DNA from: Spirochaetales bacterium
GTDB lineage: Bacteria; Spirochaetota; Spirochaetia; Treponematales; UBA12059
Reading direction: 5' to 3'
Assembly: GCA_004525355.1 (NCBI GenBank)
Contig: SPCK01000008.1
Span: 1 to 16,952, forward strand
DNA length: 16,952 nt
Below, piece after piece: positions 14,696 through 16,952 of the stretch (within the stretch, counting starts at the first letter, position 1; every line of letters starts with the position of its first letter). Both the position numbers and the translations under genes were made by a program. Below the pieces are notes generated by a model. That model was not told the origin of the DNA and did no database searches. It saw nothing but the letters and a program-made list of their open reading frames with translations.

Positions 14696-14734
14696 CAGGG
14701 TGCTGGCATTGAAAACGACTTTGCCAGCACCCTG
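14696..14734 (-). promoter_or_regulatory. Intercistronic hairpin behind the binding-protein gene
   Basis: A perfect 13-bp stem (14696-14708 with 14722-14734) with a 13-nt loop begins 14 nt after the binding-protein stop. No U tract follows on the minus strand, so complete termination is unlikely. A hairpin in this position typically protects the upstream message from 3' exonucleases or gives partial termination, which raises binding protein over permease, as known for malE-malF. Confidence 0.75.
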
Positions 14735-14748
14735 TTCAGTCTACTTTA

Positions 14749-16053
14749 TTACTTGTTCGCCTTCCAATCCTCGAAGGCTTTCTGGGTATCGGCGGCTACC
14801 TGCGCAGGGGTCTTGATTCCCAGGACGATTTCCTGGAGTCCGATGTTGATGGGGGTATAGACCTTGGCATCAAGCACGCCGTCGAGCACGTAGGAGCCGG
14901 CTGCCGCGGAGAAGGCGGCGTTGGCCTGCTGGATGGGCTCGAGCTTGTCGCTGGTCACGCCGATCCACGATGCGCGGCCGAAGGCGCCGGTCTCCAGGCG
15001 CTGCTTCGCTACTGCCGGGCTGGTCATGTAGCTGATCAGCTTCCATGCGGCGGCCTCTTCCTTCGAACCGCTCTTGATGTTCGCGTTCATGCCAAAGCCG
15101 GTCCCCACAATGGTTGAGGAGGAGCCGGAGATCTTCTCGCCGGGAATGGCGGGGAAGACGGTTAGCTTGACGTTCTTCTGGTCGGTGGGAGAGATGAGGG
15201 CCTTGCCGGTCGTGGGATCGGTGATGAAGGCGCCGGCTCTCCAGTCGCCGTCGATGTACATGAGGCACTTGCCGGCAGCGAAGAGCGCCGGCCCCTCGCC
15301 GTAAGAAATCTGCAGCACGTTCTTGGGCATGACACCGTCCTTGACCATGTTGGCCACGACGGTGAGCGCGTCCACGAAGGGCTTGTCGGTGAACTTGGCC
15401 TTTCCGGCCAGGACGTCATCGATGAACTTGTCTCCCGCCACGCGGCCAGAGATCATCGAGAACAGGCAGGACTGCATCACCCAGTCGTCCTTGGCCGCCA
15501 TGAGCACCACCTCGATACCGGCAGCCTTGGCCACGGGCACCATCGCCACCAGGTCGGCGTAGGTCTTGGGCTCGGAGAGGCCGAGCTGCGCCAGGAGCTT
15601 GGTGTTCAGGTATACCATGTGCGAGTTGGTGATGGTCAGCGGCAGCTCGCCGATGATGCTGCCCATCTGGGGAACCACGGTCGTGGGCAGGTATTTGCCC
15701 TTGGTTGAGGCCAGGAGTGGACTCAGGTCCTTGATCAGCTTCTTGTTGTACAGCGTGCTGGACCGTCCGCTCGGCCACATGTACATGACGTCGGGCAGCT
15801 TGCCGGCGGCGGCATACGCCTCGACCTTCTGGTGGAAAGGCTCGTTGAAGAGTTCCTCGTACACCAGCTCGATGTCGGGATTGGCGGCCCTGAAATCGTC
15901 CCAGATCTTCTTCTCCACCGAGTAGCCGGGAGTGGTGGCATCGGCGTAGTGAAGGACCCGCAGAGTGACCTTGCCGGACACTTCCTTCTCACCGACCGCG
16001 AACAGGGGTGCGACCATCGCGAGAACCATCAACACGAGAACAAAGCGTTTCAT
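14749..16053 (-). CDS. Sugar ABC transporter substrate-binding protein
   Basis: This 434-residue exported protein belongs to the extracellular solute-binding family 1 (MalE/MsmE-like). A signal peptide, MKRFVLVLMVLAMVAPLFA, is followed by VGEKE with no lipobox Cys. That points to signal peptidase I cleavage near residue 19 and a free periplasmic protein. Cys-less N-termini leading into a Gly/Lys/Glu stretch are common in spirochaete binding proteins. The mature part has the family layout: IWDDFRAANPDIELVYEE near the start, PDVMYMWPSGR, a mid-region FAAGKCLMYIDGDWRAGAF, and SYMTSPAVAKQRLETG before the end. An AGGAGG ribosome-binding site sits 7 nt before the ATG. It is preceded by a ROK-family gene ending 76 nt upstream on the same strand. 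The ligand is presumably the beta-oligosaccharide cleaved by the GH1 and GH20 enzymes. Confidence 0.95.
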   Translation of the reverse strand: MKRFVLVLMVLAMVAPLFAVGEKEVSGKVTLRVLHYADATTPGYSVEKKIWDDFRAANPDIELVYEELFNEPFHQKVEAYAAAGKLPDVMYMWPSGRSSTLYNKKLIKDLSPLLASTKGKYLPTTVVPQMGSIIGELPLTITNSHMVYLNTKLLAQLGLSEPKTYADLVAMVPVAKAAGIEVVLMAAKDDWVMQSCLFSMISGRVAGDKFIDDVLAGKAKFTDKPFVDALTVVANMVKDGVMPKNVLQISYGEGPALFAAGKCLMYIDGDWRAGAFITDPTTGKALISPTDQKNVKLTVFPAIPGEKISGSSSTIVGTGFGMNANIKSGSKEEAAAWKLISYMTSPAVAKQRLETGAFGRASWIGVTSDKLEPIQQANAAFSAAAGSYVLDGVLDAKVYTPINIGLQEIVLGIKTPAQVAADTQKAFEDWKANK

Positions 16054-16080
16054 ACAGAAACCTCCTCGTACTATCTATTC

Positions 16081-16095
16081 CCGCGCAACGCGCGG
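16081..16095 (-). promoter_or_regulatory. Short GC palindrome before the binding-protein gene
   Basis: A 6-bp inverted repeat, CCGCGC and GCGCGG, flanks a 3-nt centre between the ROK gene and the binding-protein gene. It could be an operator for a local repressor or an mRNA hairpin 14 nt ahead of the ribosome-binding site. No convincing promoter is visible in the 76-nt gap. Confidence 0.3.
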
Positions 16096-16129
16096 TCCTT
16101 GAAACCACAATCACTAGCGAGGCTTTTTT

Positions 16130-16952
16130 TTACAGACCGGGCAACAGGCTCTCGCTTGCCAACCTATCCAGTATCATGCCAGCCGCTCCGTACGCGACTG
16201 CCTTGCCTCCCAGGCTCGAATATCGTATTTCAATATTCTTGGGAAACGGGTACATCCAATTCTCCTCCAGGCGCTTCATCAGGATGGATGGAAAATCGAT
16301 TTCCAATTCCTCGATATCGCCGCCGATGTAGACCCGCTCGAAATCCATCGTGTTGATCAACAAAGCCACGTTGCGCGCCAGTTCGTCCGAAACGCGCTCG
16401 AGGACCCATCGATCCCTATAGAGGCGTGACAGCTCAGCCTTGGTCAGGGAGAATTGCAGATCGCCTTTCCCGTCGCAGAAGGCGCTCCGGAACTCGCCGG
16501 CGTTTCCGTGGGAGCCCGTATATACCTTGCCTCCGAGAACGATACCGAATCCCACGCCGATGCCGCCGTGCTGTTCTATCGATTCCCTGTCCTTGCGATA
16601 CTCCACCAGTGCGAACAGGAAATTCCTGAGGTCGTCATTGCGTGAAAATGCCAGTTCGCCCCAGGCGCAGCAATTTGCGTCGTTTTCCACGTAGCAGGGC
16701 ACGTCCACAACGCTTGCCAGGTTTTCTCCCAGCTCGACGTTCCCCAAGATATTCAGCGGAACGGAATAGCGGATACGCGCTTTTTTCTGGTCTATGAGAC
16801 CGCCGATTCCAATCCCGACGCCCAGGAGGGGCCCCAAGCCGGCCGCGCTCGATTTTTTGTTCTCGGCTACAATGGAAGCCACCACGTCCACGAAATTGTC
16901 GGGCTTTATCGTCACGGTTCCCCTGCGTTCGCTCAGCATATTGCCCGCCATA
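16130..16952 (-). CDS. ROK-family protein, probable repressor (N-terminus outside window)
   Basis: The 273 residues visible here form most of a ROK (repressor/kinase) fold. The N-terminal part continues beyond the window edge; the Met at 16951 is simply the first codon inside the window. Visible signatures are LGVGIGIGGLID (about 43-54), VENDANCCAWGE (88-99, with the Asp that is catalytic in ROK kinases), and GIGVGFGIVLGGK followed by GNAGEFRSAF (130-158). The Cys-rich zinc site CxCGxxGCxE normally found just after this point is absent; the segment reads FCDGKGDLQFSL instead. Loss of that site, together with the gene's place at the head of a sugar operon, favours a transcriptional regulator over a sugar kinase. 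The missing N-terminus, which would show either a helix-turn-helix or an ATP-binding DxGxT, is needed to decide. Confidence 0.85.
   Translation of the reverse strand, partial: MAGNMLSERRGTVTIKPDNFVDVVASIVAENKKSSAAGLGPLLGVGIGIGGLIDQKKARIRYSVPLNILGNVELGENLASVVDVPCYVENDANCCAWGELAFSRNDDLRNFLFALVEYRKDRESIEQHGGIGVGFGIVLGGKVYTGSHGNAGEFRSAFCDGKGDLQFSLTKAELSRLYRDRWVLERVSDELARNVALLINTMDFERVYIGGDIEELEIDFPSILMKRLEENWMYPFPKNIEIRYSSLGGKAVAYGAAGMILDRLASESLLPGL

Overview
The window looks like a chromosomal segment of a GC-rich, free-living heterotroph, most plausibly a spirochaete (Spirochaetota). The clues are indirect. The sugar-binding protein has a Cys-less signal peptide running straight into a Gly-Glu-Lys-Glu stretch. 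A sugar ABC operon has two permeases but no ATPase gene. There is also a tandem pair of MGDG-synthase-like glycosyltransferases. No rRNA or marker gene is present, so the phylum call is tentative. Genes fill almost the whole window and no gene-free stretch exceeds 300 bases. I saw no tRNA, CRISPR array or insertion sequence.

Region 1 (1-3215): a carbon-starvation-type transporter (cstA, minus strand) with a clear sigma-70-like promoter and a strong terminator is divergent from an intact arginine deiminase gene (arcA, plus strand). Region 2 (3216-5100): directly behind arcA lies the C-terminal third of a class I DAHP synthase, which I read as a decayed gene. It abuts the terminator of a small 2[4Fe-4S] ferredoxin gene on the minus strand. 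Upstream of the ferredoxin on the same strand sit a two-helix membrane protein and an ECF-type sigma factor, probably cotranscribed.

Region 3 (5206-9871): two consecutive GT-B-type glycosyltransferases (minus strand), both with an N-terminal Gly-x-Gly-His-Lys signature, face away from a 582-residue AAA ATPase (plus strand). The ATPase has a degenerate N-terminal domain and one canonical AAA module. What these three genes do together is not known to me; this is the least-explained part of the window.

Region 4 (9872-16952, all minus strand) is a catabolic operon for a beta-linked oligosaccharide. In transcription order it holds a ROK-family protein (its N-terminus lies beyond the window), a periplasmic sugar-binding protein, two permeases, a GH1 beta-glucosidase and a GH20 beta-N-acetylhexosaminidase. 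Neither hydrolase has a signal peptide, and GH1 has the non-phosphorylated-substrate signature. The model is ABC import of an intact oligosaccharide followed by cytoplasmic hydrolysis. The substrate is probably a GlcNAc- and/or glucose-containing beta-glycan such as a chito-oligosaccharide, using an ATPase encoded elsewhere. Two strong stem-loops between the binding-protein and permease genes probably set the excess of binding protein over permease.

Several start codons were moved downstream from the longest open frame because a Shine-Dalgarno sequence points to an internal start. The entries concerned say so.
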